This document shows positions 33,101 through 43,600 of a stretch of DNA of 64,000 nt, piece after piece. Position 1 is the first letter of the stretch. Each line of letters begins with the position of its first letter. The DNA is from Branchiostoma floridae (lineage: Eukaryota; Chordata; Leptocardii; Amphioxiformes; Branchiostomatidae). The notes beneath the pieces were generated by a model. That model searched no databases, was not told the DNA's origin, and saw only the letters and a list, made by a program, of their open reading frames with translations. The stretch is from NCBI RefSeq assembly GCF_000003815.2, contig NC_049989.1, positions 2,210,423-2,274,422 on the forward strand, in the 5' to 3' direction. The position numbers were made by a program, and so were the translations under genes.

Positions 33101-36100
33101 GTGGGGAACGTACCATACCCGGCCTGGCTCAGTCCTCAGCTGTTCTGTGGGTACCCGTTCCGCGTAGCCCTTTTCTATTATTTTTTGCATGAACAGGGTA
33201 TATTCTTCTTGGAAGCTGCCATTTTTCGTCATCTTCCTTCTTAGATGGTTAGCTCTTTGAAGGGCTACTTGCTTGTTGTTTGGCAGCTCTGGTGGACCGT
33301 TTCTGAAGGGTAACGGAATCTGATAATGGCCATCTTCTTTCTTCGTGCCTTCTGATACGATCTTCATAAACCTTTGATCTTCCACTGACATTTCTTTCTT
33401 ATCATCCTTTGTTTCGTTGAAATCATTGTTGAAATACTCTGTCAGCTGTTGATCCAGACTGATTCTGTTGACATTAGCCTTGTCATCACTGGCCCCCTTG
33501 AGGGGTCCATTTACTGACCATCCTAGTACCGTCCTGATGGCGTATGGACCTCCGCCTTGACTGTGAACTACCTGCCAGGGCTCTACAGCCTTAGGCACGT
33601 TGTTACCAATTAACAATCCAATTTCTGCATCAATCTGAGGCACGTCTACCTCATTGAGATATGGCCATGCCGTAAGGTCCTTCGTCGTTATGATGTTTGT
33701 CTTGGATGCAGGTATTTTCTTTTGCGTGTATGCTGTTGCTATGGGGATTGTGTTTTCCCCTTTCAAGTCCATGACCTCTAGGTCATGCAGGACTTCGCTC
33801 TGCACTGTTTTGGTGTCATTAATTGTATTCAGCTTCAACTTTGTTTTCCTGCCACTTGTCTTCAGCTGATCCTTTAAGGCCTCGGTACAGAATACCACAT
33901 CGCTTCCCGAGTCCAAGAAAGCATATGTTTCGACTGTGATGTTTGTGGTCTTGCTGCGGACCTTCACAGGAATTATCGGTGGCACTCCTTCCCAGCTACA
34001 TCCGGTGCGTAGTACTCGTCCTACTGCAGCCGTCTTCTTGGGTACCGTTCCAGCATCCCTGTGTAACACAGTAGGGTGAGATTTTTGACACCTCTTACAC
34101 TCTGCCCGCTGCCTGCAGTCCCTCGCCATGTGTGTTGTAGCTTTCAAGCAACCAAAGCACAAACCTTGGCCTTTGATGTACCGCAGGCGTTCGTCCATTG
34201 GTTTGGCGCCGAGCACCCTACAGTCGCTCAGGCAATGATTGGGTTTCGCACAGTACAGACAGCCACCTGTAGACTCAGTTTCTGCACTGTCTGTTGCCAT
34301 AGCTACTGCTAAGCTTGAACCCCTCCTAGGTCCATGCTTCTGTTTGAAGCTAGAACTCTGGCTCTTCTCTCTGTTGTTGAGATCGCCAAAGACCTCATTA
34401 GAGACCACGTCCTCTTCTTTCTGCACGAAGGCAGCAAAGTCACTGAAAGTGACTGAGCGTTCCTTCATTATTCCGTGAGAGTGCCTTCTCCACCTTTCTC
34501 TTAGCTTGAAAGGAAGCTTGTCCACAAGCAACTTGATGTTGGAATAATGATCCAACTCTCTCAGGTACCTGTCTCCACTCATGGCGTTTTTACATTCCAT
34601 TAAGAACAAGACGAAATTCTTCAAGGCCGCTTTGTCTTCTGCCTTGATCTCTGGCCACTTGGAGACTTGCATGGAGTACGCCCGAGATATCTTGTGGGGT
34701 GTCCCATACCTTTCTTGTAGGGATTCCTTTGCTTTCCTGAATCCTTCTTCAGGATCCATTAGGAAACAGCTGTCCACAATCTTCTTGGCCTCCCCTCTGG
34801 TATACTGTTGTAGATATGACAAACGGTCTTCTGCATCTGATGTCTTGTCTTCTATCGCATGTTTGAATGCCCTTACGAATGTTGTGTACTTCAGTGGGTC
34901 ACCATCGAAAACACTGATAGCTCTCGTTGGCAGGCTGGCTTGTTTGTTGTGTTCCACCATCAGCTTGGTGACCTCTGCCTGTGCACTCACTAGCCCTTGC
35001 AGAAACTCCTCAGGGGTTGTGGTGACTGTGTTCCCTTGCTCACCTTTTTGCTGACTTACCACGTTGTCAACATGCTGTGGTAATCCTTTACTGACGGAGA
35101 TGTTCTGCTTTGGTTCAGGTGGCAGAGTTGTACTTGTTTGCAACATGTCGTTTGTGGCGTTTGGGGGTTGCTGAGGTGTACGAACTGGAGGCTGGTACAG
35201 TGTGCGACCGCTTGGCATCCTCAAAGCACTGTAGCCAAGATTGTGATCCCTTCGCTCCGAGTTACTATACTCACGCTTCGGCCTTGTTTTATCTGTAGCC
35301 GTCCAGAGTACGCTATGCCCCTGTTCTTCTTGCTTTACTTGACGAGGTACATAGCTGAGGATGTTGGGATCCAAGACAGGTGAACGCCACTTGGGATGTT
35401 CTTCCCCGCCGTGTTTATCACCTCTGAGCTCCTGCTCTTCCATGTCCTTGAACATCTTGATCTTTGCATCCTCTACGGAAATCTCAGTCCTTATCGCTAA
35501 CAGCTGTTTTTCCTGTTCAATCTCCAAGGACTTCCTTTCTAGAGCTAATCTCTCCTGCAGTGCAGTGGCCTGGACCATCAGCTCTAGCCTTTTAATTTCA
35601 GAGTCTACTCGAGAAGCTGTACTTGTACGACTCTGAACCGATCGCCTTCCTAGTGAACCTGGTTGAGAAACACTGTCCGACGGTTTGACTGTTAGACTTA
35701 ATCCATCTGCCCCGAGGGGTTCTGTGTGATCTGTACTTATATCCATCCACCTTTCCACTTCGTGATAGAAGATTTCTGCTGATTCAAACTTGTCAGCAGC
35801 CCACTGCTTGTTATCTTCTTCCGCCTGTTCCGGTGACAGGGTAAGCTGATATTCTCTATGTGCTTCTTTCAATTCCTCATACGTCTCACGCCACAATGTC
35901 AGCTCGCCTTGTACGTACCACTTGTTTTCCGGACTTTCCATCCAGGACTTTATTGCGTTGGCCTTGCTCGTAAGCTTTCCCAACACAGAGGATCTGAATA
36001 CTTTCTTTCTTCTCTTCTCTTCTACTATTTGCCACTCTGCCTTCTTAGGCACTCTTTTTTGTAGATCCTCATTTTTCTCTTCTCCCTCTACACCTACTGT

Positions 36101-36121
36101 AGAGGAGTCCTTCACCTCCAT
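30152..36121 (-). CDS. BEL/Pao Gag-Pol polyprotein (1989 residues)
   Basis: One uninterrupted frame from ATG at 36121. In order: a charged, partly coiled-coil N-terminus (1-250); the Gag-like DUF1759 region (about 400-580); Cys/His knuckles (about 621-690); aspartic protease with LDSGSD (about 736-741); reverse transcriptase with ADIEAMF (Asp 1064) and YVDD (1143-1146); Pao-type domain; RNase H with FADA (Asp 1326), LELNA (Glu 1370) and WTDST (Asp 1400); integrase HHCC zinc site (His 1625, His 1630, Cys 1660, Cys 1663); DDE core (Asp 1696, Asp 1758, Glu 1808); and a C-terminal DUF5641-like region. All catalytic positions are present, suggesting a young copy. Domain names are from family knowledge. 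Confidence 0.95.
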   Translation of the reverse strand: MEVKDSSTVGVEGEEKNEDLQKRVPKKAEWQIVEEKRRKKVFRSSVLGKLTSKANAIKSWMESPENKWYVQGELTLWRETYEELKEAHREYQLTLSPEQAEEDNKQWAADKFESAEIFYHEVERWMDISTDHTEPLGADGLSLTVKPSDSVSQPGSLGRRSVQSRTSTASRVDSEIKRLELMVQATALQERLALERKSLEIEQEKQLLAIRTEISVEDAKIKMFKDMEEQELRGDKHGGEEHPKWRSPVLDPNILSYVPRQVKQEEQGHSVLWTATDKTRPKREYSNSERRDHNLGYSALRMPSGRTLYQPPVRTPQQPPNATNDMLQTSTTLPPEPKQNISVSKGLPQHVDNVVSQQKGEQGNTVTTTPEEFLQGLVSAQAEVTKLMVEHNKQASLPTRAISVFDGDPLKYTTFVRAFKHAIEDKTSDAEDRLSYLQQYTRGEAKKIVDSCFLMDPEEGFRKAKESLQERYGTPHKISRAYSMQVSKWPEIKAEDKAALKNFVLFLMECKNAMSGDRYLRELDHYSNIKLLVDKLPFKLRERWRRHSHGIMKERSVTFSDFAAFVQKEEDVVSNEVFGDLNNREKSQSSSFKQKHGPRRGSSLAVAMATDSAETESTGGCLYCAKPNHCLSDCRVLGAKPMDERLRYIKGQGLCFGCLKATTHMARDCRQRAECKRCQKSHPTVLHRDAGTVPKKTAAVGRVLRTGCSWEGVPPIIPVKVRSKTTNITVETYAFLDSGSDVVFCTEALKDQLKTSGRKTKLKLNTINDTKTVQSEVLHDLEVMDLKGENTIPIATAYTQKKIPASKTNIITTKDLTAWPYLNEVDVPQIDAEIGLLIGNNVPKAVEPWQVVHSQGGGPYAIRTVLGWSVNGPLKGASDDKANVNRISLDQQLTEYFNNDFNETKDDKKEMSVEDQRFMKIVSEGTKKEDGHYQIPLPFRNGPPELPNNKQVALQRANHLRRKMTKNGSFQEEYTLFMQKIIEKGYAERVPTEQLRTEPGRVWYVPHHGVYHPQKGKIRVVFDCAASYAGTSLNKELLQGPDLTSTLFGVLTRFRQEPVALMADIEAMFSQVKVPSEDRDYQRFMWWPEGQINKPLEEYRMTVHVFGATSSPSCANYALKRLADDCKDQYDEEVLKAIKGDFYVDDLLKSTETVEKGQCLAEDIRSVCGTGGFRLTKWISNYQQVIKAVPVTERAEEVKNLDLKYNSMPTERALGMLWNVQTDTLGYRTLSTEKPATRRGILSVVSSFYDPLGMVAPALLPPKMILQDLCKESLGWDDEIPEKHFNAWQEWESDLQLLSSKFEVDRCLKPRGFGTPTSVQLHHFADACEVGYGTASYVRMENQEGKVHCTLLVGKSRVTPLKKITIPRLELNAAVVAVRVDSMLKRELDLKVDRTHFWTDSTTVLKYINNETSRFHTFVANRLATIRQVSSPRQWRYVESGLNPADDASRGQPIQDFIENERWLKGPQFLWQEESRWPSQPDIIRVNEPQLDPEIKVHAIVAQEVEQENPVDKLLRHYSSWHRLKKAIAWLVKVRQALLTKKKPLSPTCYDLEQAELIVIKHVQMKYKEEGMSSTFRKLDPKLDAKGILRVGGRLGRSTLPVETKHPILLPKKSRAAELMLQELHSNVGHMGREYVIALARKRYWIPKINSLVRKVISKCVVCRRQRGKPGEQKMADLPSHRVTPDEPPFTRVGVDYFGPIEVKRGRSTVKRYGVIFTCMATRAVHIEKADSLDTDSCISALRRFVARRGQVKQIWSDNGTNLVGAKAEMEKEIKKWNERQISETMLKKNVDWRFNPPTGSHFGGVWERQIRSIRQVLNAISKQRLQDDEGLRTLFCEVEYIINGRPITAVSMDINDVEALTPNHLLTMRSGPSLPPSLTDKSDLYAKRRWKQVQYLADQFWKRWTREYLTALQERQKWGKVRRNFAVGDIVIMKDDQTPRGAWPLGKIVQVMPDRRGLVRRVQVKTQRNILERPIDKLVCILPEGEQP

Positions 36122-36709
36122 TCTGTTTACTGTCCAAGTTTTGCTTGGCCTTCAGAGGTCTGTTCTGATCACACAGCTGTGCTGTCACTCAGGATACCCT
36201 AAAACTGCTAATTGTTCTGTCTGGTGGTATTTGTCGTTGTACAGAGGTATTCACATGCGATGTAATACAATACACGATTACCCAATGTCCTTGCACTTGA
36301 CAGTCGGACTAAATTCTGAAAAGGTTAAATTCTTCCCCTTTCAGACGCATAAACAGACAATGGTAACTTCTTGCAACAATTATCTGTTTGACGGTAAGGT
36401 GACCTGCTGCAAGGGGTTGCTACTTCCTCTGAGTTAGGTCATCAATCATCAACCACATTCGGATATGTCAACCTACTCAAGAGGCCTTTGTTTCCTGTAG
36501 ATAACACTTGCAGGCCTTGCTAGCCTCGACAGACAATTCCTTAATATTCACAGCCCTTTGCTGTAAACCTTCGAACTGCATACCACTTTAGCGACAGTTC
36601 TCTTGGTACTTTCACTCGGTAGAGTCCTTGACCAATAAGTTTTACTCGTTAGAGTCCTATGACCAGTTTTACTGGTTCCGGTCGACCATGACCAACAGTT
36701 TTTACTTGA

Positions 36710-37019
36710 NNNNNNNNNNNNNNNNNNNNNNNNNNNNNNNNNNNNNNNNNNNNNNNNNNNNNNNNNNNNNNNNNNNNNNNNNNNNNNNNNNNNNNNNNNN
36801 NNNNNNNNNNNNNNNNNNNNNNNNNNNNNNNNNNNNNNNNNNNNNNNNNNNNNNNNNNNNNNNNNNNNNNNNNNNNNNNNNNNNNNNNNNNNNNNNNNNN
36901 NNNNNNNNNNNNNNNNNNNNNNNNNNNNNNNNNNNNNNNNNNNNNNNNNNNNNNNNNNNNNNNNNNNNNNNNNNNNNNNNNNNNNNNNNNNNNNNNNNNN
37001 NNNNNNNNNNNNNNNNNNN
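36710..37019. other. Assembly gap (310 N) in the BEL 5' LTR
   Basis: It falls between the element leader and the shared LTR segment that restarts at 37020. The missing LTR part (about 270 bases by comparison with 29231-29499) plus a primer-binding site would fit the N length. Confidence 1.
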
Positions 37020-37410
37020 CAAGGTGAGCTCTTAATCGTAAAACTTAGTCTGGTCTCCCGGCTACTGGCTGACTGTCCTCTGATGCCTTCTTCTTCTTCT
37101 TCTTCTTCTTCTTCTTCTTGGAGTACACTTGTCTCCAAGCCTAAATTTCCTGGAGAAATAATCTCTAGGCCTAAGTTTCCTGGGGTTGATCTCCACCAGG
37201 CCCAATTTTCCTAGAGTTGGTCTCCAGGCCTTTTCTGCCCTCTGTCTTCCTTCTGCGTGGGCTTCCTACTGTTGAGCTCCAGCCGCCCCTGGGCTCCCTA
37301 GCTGGAGCTTCCCTTGGCTACAAGTGGCAGGAAGTAACTTTGGCGGGAGATAACTTATGCTAATCTAAAACTAAAGGCGGCAAATTGAAAACTGTAAGTT
37401 GGCGATAACA
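37020..37410 (-). repeat. 5' LTR of a BEL/Pao element, part right of the gap
   Basis: Matches 29500-29885 almost throughout, with a few indels (an extra TTC unit near 37087-37119, a 4-base addition after tacactt, a 3-base loss near ctgttgagc). Whether it belongs to the same element copy as the internal region cannot be proved across the gap. Confidence 0.75.
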
Positions 37411-37664
37411 CCCGGTGTACGTGCGATAGTGCAAACCATTCTGACTGGAGTTGGTGATTCACTGCAAATCACCCGGACGGAGGCCTGGCGAACCTCTGTC
37501 TCGTATCAGCCATAGGGTGATTTACATCATTCACCATGCCCCAGAGAAATAACTGCCTGTTGATTCAGCGTGGCAATTGTTGTGCTGCTCCTACGGCTAC
37601 GGGACTGATGCCGATAATGATGATAATTAATCACAATCTGATGATTTCTTTATTAATCTTGCAG

Positions 37665-40600
37665 TGGTGAGTCCGGTGCCGGGAAGACTGAGAACACCAA
37701 GAAGGTTATCGCCTACTTCGCGACTGTCGGTGCCAGCCAGACTGCCGGGGAAGCTGACCCTTCGGCCAAGAAGGTTCGGCGCGAAACATCGATAACATTC
37801 TATAAATAGTATCTTTATAGATACTGTAGCTGTTATATTAATCTAATTCAATCTGATTTCACTTATTGAGATTGTAGACAATGTAATACATGGCAAACCC
37901 AGGCAGCTTATCAGATTTTGGATGCCGACACTTCTCACAGAATACACATAATCAACTCTAATGGTTAATGTATACTTCAAATGAAACAACAGAAAAAGCC
38001 TAAAGGCAAACCTTATCGAGTAGAACGTAAGTTAAAATTGATCTATAGGTTTAGAACTTGGGGGGGGGGGGGGACAGAGGTCTAGTCTACGTACAGGTAT
38101 CTATTAAGTAACAAATTGGAAGAGATTTATATGCGGAGTTTAGTTTTTCATATGCCTTTGTAAGAAGTTTATCATTTGATTTCTTAAAGCAATGTTTAAG
38201 TGATATTCAGAGCATGATCAGGCCCTTATTATAAGTGAAAGAGTCAAATTATATGCGTTTACATACTCTTGTAAGATAAATCTATCTACGTGTTTATGTA
38301 GGTCACCCTGGAGGACCAGATCGTGCAGACCAACCCTGTACTGGAGGCCTTCGGTAACGCCAAGACCGTCAGGAACAACAACTCCTCCCGTTTCGTAAGT
38401 CATGATTGGAAAATTTTGGTAAAAAAAGACGCTACGGCCATTTCCAAACAGCCGTAGCTATGAAGAAGTAGAAAACAGAGCAGTTATCAGTAAATTCGAT
38501 AATGAACTGTGTTCTAAGTTCCATGAATATGCTTACCAGCATCTTTACTCAATCAATCAAGAGTTAGAAACCTAGCTACAGTGGCTGAATGGATTAGCAC
38601 TCCTGCTATTTTCCCATGGGTCTCATCGGACTTCTATAACTTGTTGTGTCATTTTGGGTAAACACAATGCATGCTGAACTTTGTATATACCATCCTTCTT
38701 CTTATTGTAAGTCCAGTCCTCTTTGTGTTTTCTGTCTGATATCGTAAATGTTTTATCGTATTTCAGGGAAAATTCATCCGAATCCATTTCGACCAGAAGG
38801 GTATCCTGGCCGGAGGCGACATCGAGACTTGTGAGTAACTTTTAGTACTGGCTCATGTAACAGATTACAATGAGAAAGTTATGATTTAGATGATAAAAAC
38901 AAAGGATAAAAAAGATGCTTTGATAATGCCACGTCTAGTGCTACACCGATAGATGCTGAGTAGTATTTGTAAGATTTTTTACTGCAGCATTCTACACACT
39001 TGTATCTCTATGTTTAACAATACCAGATATGTAGTATTGATGTGAATTGCAGCATCCGCGCTTTAAGCGAAGCTTCGTCACTTATATCGCCACGTTGCTC
39101 TAAACTGCGCACCGCTTCAAGCCATGAGAAAATTTGGCGCTGCTTTGATCATTCAGAAACTACAGCCGATTATTCCATGCCGTGACTTCACTTTGATTAA
39201 TAAAACATAACGTATCAGTTAACGTATCGATAATTTATATCAATAAATGAATATATATATTCTATCGTTAGTAGAAAAAAATAGAAAAAAATTATGTATA
39301 TTTTTCTTTTCTTTTTTAAATCTACTAACGATAAAAGGTTTACATTGAATTGTTGAGACGAAACATGAGCACGGAATATGCGGCGTATTGTTGTATTCTG
39401 GGTCAACAAAACTGTTGGTTTCAGACTTACTGGAAAAGTCGCGCGTGATTAAGCAGCTTCCGGGAATGGAGCGCGGTTACCACATCTTTTTCCAGCTGTC
39501 GTCGAATGGTGTTCCAGGAACTACTGGTAAGTGGTGTCAGCTTAGACCAACGACGAAGGACCAGTTAACATGACGTGACATGACGTATTGTTTCAGATCT
39601 TCTCGAGAAATCTCGCGTGATCGCACAACTTCCCGGAATGGAGCGAGGCTACCATATTTTCTTTCAGCTCATGTCGAACGGTATCCCCGGCACTGTAGGT
39701 AAGAGAACCGAGACGTCGGCTGATGCCATGCCTGCCCCTGTGTGCCGAGTGACTCTTCTCCTTATTTGGAAGTGACGCATGATGAGATACGTAACGTATG
39801 ACGTATGATATGAGTTGACTCATGGGAAGTTCTAACTTGGTGTCAAATCTAACGAATGACGAAGTGGACCTGTCGATTGACGACTACGCTAACTGATCAA
39901 TTAAAATTTGACGCATGACGAAGTCAACTGATTGATGTACGACTTAGAGACTAATTTGAACATGACGCATGACGACTGAAACGCACGAGTTCGACATAAA
40001 TAAGCATTTTGATTAACGTAGATTGATGTTAAAATCGGTGAATGAGGAGCTTGAAACGTAATGGATAACTGATAACAAAAAAAAATACAATAACTCTCTT
40101 TTACTTATGTAATAACCAAACGAGCCAACGGTGATATACAGGCTTTTCATTGACGTCATACTAATTATAATTTGAATCATCCGACGACCATATTGGCGGG
40201 TAATTGAATTAAGCAGTAGCATCTTCGTGTGGTTAACGAAGTACGCTGTAATCCAAAATGGCGTAGATGACATCAAATGAAAAGCCTGTATACCATACAT
40301 TATATAACGTCGAATATTTGTCATCAGTCTGAAATTAAAAAAAGAAGAAGATATGGCTATGTTATAATAAACCATAATGTTTCCATGTAACCTCTAAACA
40401 GACCGTCTGCTGCTGAAGAAAGACCCGTCGTTCTACCGCTTCGTGAAGGAGGGTGTGTACGACGTGGCGGGCCTGGACGACGGGGAGGAGTTCCGCGCCA
40501 CGGACGAGGCCTTCGACATCCTGAACTTCGCCGCCGACGAGAAGGAGAACATCTACAAGATGTGTGCCGCCATCCTGTGGTTCGGCAACAGCAGGTTCGC

Positions 40601-43600
40601 ACAGAGGGGCGAGCAGGGAGAACTGGAGAGCATTGAGGGTAGGGAACAGATCTTTTCTGGGCAAAAATGGCCGTAGGTTCTACCTTTATCTGAGATACCT
40701 TCAGCAAAGATGTGATCTACAGAGATCTAATTTAGATAAGTTTCAAAATGAATGCTTGCATAAGAAAATTTCATGGATGAAGAAGTACTTGAAATTATAA
40801 GTCAAACGTTGCAGGAATATGACAAAGGCTAACAAGAGTCTGATTGAAGAAGCATGGTACCTGTTAGCAAATCAGCTTCGTTCAGCCCTATACTTTACTA
40901 TACTATACTATACTATACCATACTATACTATACTATACTATACTATACTATAATATACTGTACAATGATGTATCAAAAACTAGGCTCTAGTTGATTATTA
41001 GTAGATTTTTAGTACACTTTTACTTCTTAGACGGGGTTTGTATTTGTTACAACGTTTTGGGTTTATATTTGTTAAGGTGCGAACTCTTACGAATATATTT
41101 TACATCTCTTACAGAGATGCAGAAGGTCGGTCGTCTGTTTGGCATCGACGCTGACGAGTTCGGTAACGCCATCTGCAAACCGCGTGTGAAAGTTGGAGCG
41201 GAGTTCGTCACCAAGGGTCAGACTGCAGACCAGTGCATGAACGCAGTGGGAGCACTGTCCAAGTCCGTGTACGATAGGGTCTTTAGGTGAGTCGGCCTTC
41301 TCCAAGTCTGCCTATGAGTATTAAGGTATGTAAGCCCTAGCTCTACAAGTTTATCTACGATTGGGTCTACGATTGAGTCAGCTTTCTCCAAACGTACGCT
41401 GGAGTCGTCGGGTATATCAGTGTCTTCAGGCAAGGCAGGCTTGACAAGTATACTTTTGTTTTTTTAAAGACACACGGATGGACGGACGAAGGGACGGACA
41501 CAGACACACACACACACTCACACACATTCACATACATTCACATACATACACACACACACACACATACACAAACACACACTCACATACACAGACACTCACT
41601 CGCACGCACATAGAAACACAGACACGCGCGGGCGCGCGCGCGTGGACATATAATTACACGTACACGCACGTAGACACGACTTATATACACACATGGACAC
41701 ACGCATACACAGACATACATACACAGAGTGATGAACATCCATTCGTTTTATTGCTCTCCAGCAATTCTATTCCTAATTTTAACAGATTTTAATGCTTTTG
41801 CAACAAACAAGGACTCGATGATGCGAATGAAAAGCCTAGGGACACTTTTGAAATGACTCTTATTTTAATTCTGTGTCAAAAACGATCTGCTGAATAAATT
41901 GCCATTTTTTCAGGTTCATTGTCCAGAAGTGTAACCAGACCCTGGAGACGGACAAAGAGCGGGCGTACTTCATCGGAGTGTTGGACATCGCTGGCTTCGA
42001 GATCTTCGAGGTGAAGCAAACTAGCTAGAAATGTAGTCTAAGGTTCACATCGCAGACGAAGTTACTGTTCACTGTCTATCACGATAATTTAGGTCACTTT
42101 TAAATCACAAAATGTGCTGCATGGTGTATGTTTCTGTATCCTTACGGGGTGTAAACTGTGACCAAGGAGGTTAAATTTAACCTCCTTGCTGTGACATTTA
42201 CTCTTTGCTCCTGTATATGCAATATTGTGCGAAAGACCTTTAGGTAGGCTAAGGTTTAAGTGGCTTAGGGTTCGCAGGTTTGGATAACTTGCAAATCTTA
42301 GAACTATGATCTAGAATGTAAAGGAGGGCTGATTTGACACTTGAGAAGACTGTCGATGGACTCTTCATTACGATCGAGCTCATGACTACACTTCCGGCTG
42401 AAGTACAATAATCGTGTTTGGATCTTTTATCCACAGTTAAACAGCTTCGAGCAGCTGTGCATCAACTATACCAACGAAAAGCTGCAGCAGTTTTTCAACC
42501 ACCACATGTTCGTACAAGAACAGGAGGAGTACAAGCAAGAACAGATTGAGTGGGAGTTCGTGGACTTCGGCATGGACTTGCAGGCTTGTTTGGATCTTAT
42601 CGAGAAGGTTTGTGATCTCAATGTTAGAGAGGAGCTTGTTTAATCTCCTAGCGATCATCATTTAATGAAGATTACCACAGAAGCTTCGTGCTCAGGTACA
42701 TACGTATCTCCGCAAATAATGGTATATGTTTTGTAATTCCTCTAGAAAATGGGCATCCTGTCCATGCTCGAGGAAGAGTGCGTCATGCCCAAGGCCTCTG
42801 ACAAGACTTATCTGGACAAAATGAACGGCCAACATCTGGGCAAGAACCCCAAATACGGCAAGCCGAAGCCAAGCAAGAAGAAGTACGAGGCCCACTTCGA
42901 GCTGGGTCACTACGCAGGGCCTGTCGGGTACAACGTCACAGCCTGGCTGGAGAAGAACAAGGACCCCGTCAACGAGACGGCCGTCAAGGTCTTCAAGGCG
43001 TCCAAGAACGCGCTCCTGAGCCACATCTGGTCTGACTATCTCACCGCAGAGGAGCAGGCTGGTAAGGGTCCCATCTTTTTACCCCCCCCCCCGGTTTTAT
43101 TCACAAGTAATCCATAAAATACAGAACATTGTAAGCTTTTTACACTGATATTAACCTACACACATGTATCACTAGATATTCACACTACCACTTCTTACCA
43201 TTCAAAATACTTAAGTCTACCTTTACCTAATGACCTAGGCACATGTATTACTGAATTTTATATATTTAAGTATATTTATTTGCAAATCCATGCCCGTAGG
43301 CTAATTGCAATGATACAGACAGTGAAAGGTAACAAGTGTCTATTCTAAATACACACACGTCAGCTATCTATGTACATGCTTCTACTTCTTTACTGGGTGG
43401 TTTGACTTCTTCTTTGGAGGCAGTGGCTGATGAAAAGTCCCACTTCTTTAATGATTAGTGGGTTCTGTGATTTTAACAGAAATATAGTTTTTTTGAGGTC
43501 TACTAACTGGTGAAAAGTTGGAAATAATGTTTTGATTGTGTCAAAAAGGTTGTTTCTTTCGTCCTCATAATAAAACGCCTTAACATATTGTTGCAGGGGG

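Larger units (their letters stand above)
29231..37410 (-). mobile_element. BEL/Pao LTR retrotransposon, apparently intact internal region
   Basis: The two LTRs flank a leader and one long open frame on the minus strand. The right (5') LTR is interrupted by the 310-N gap, which also hides the primer-binding site. No second open frame or envelope-like gene is seen. The bases outside the two LTRs (left near catgt or gcgcg, right cccgg) do not form a matching short duplication. The leader (36122-36709) contains reiterated GAGTCC/ACCA words. Confidence 0.88.

Noticed and set aside
30330-36064. Several plus-strand frames (up to 218 codons) across the BEL element
   Set aside because: Antisense shadows of the polyprotein with no recognisable domains.
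36548-37138. Long frames running through runs of N
   Set aside because: Artefacts of the gap, as are those at 19182-19458, 20943-21245 and 48736-48996.
38578-38610. A-box-like sequence (tggctgaatggattagca)
   Set aside because: No B box follows at tRNA or SINE spacing.
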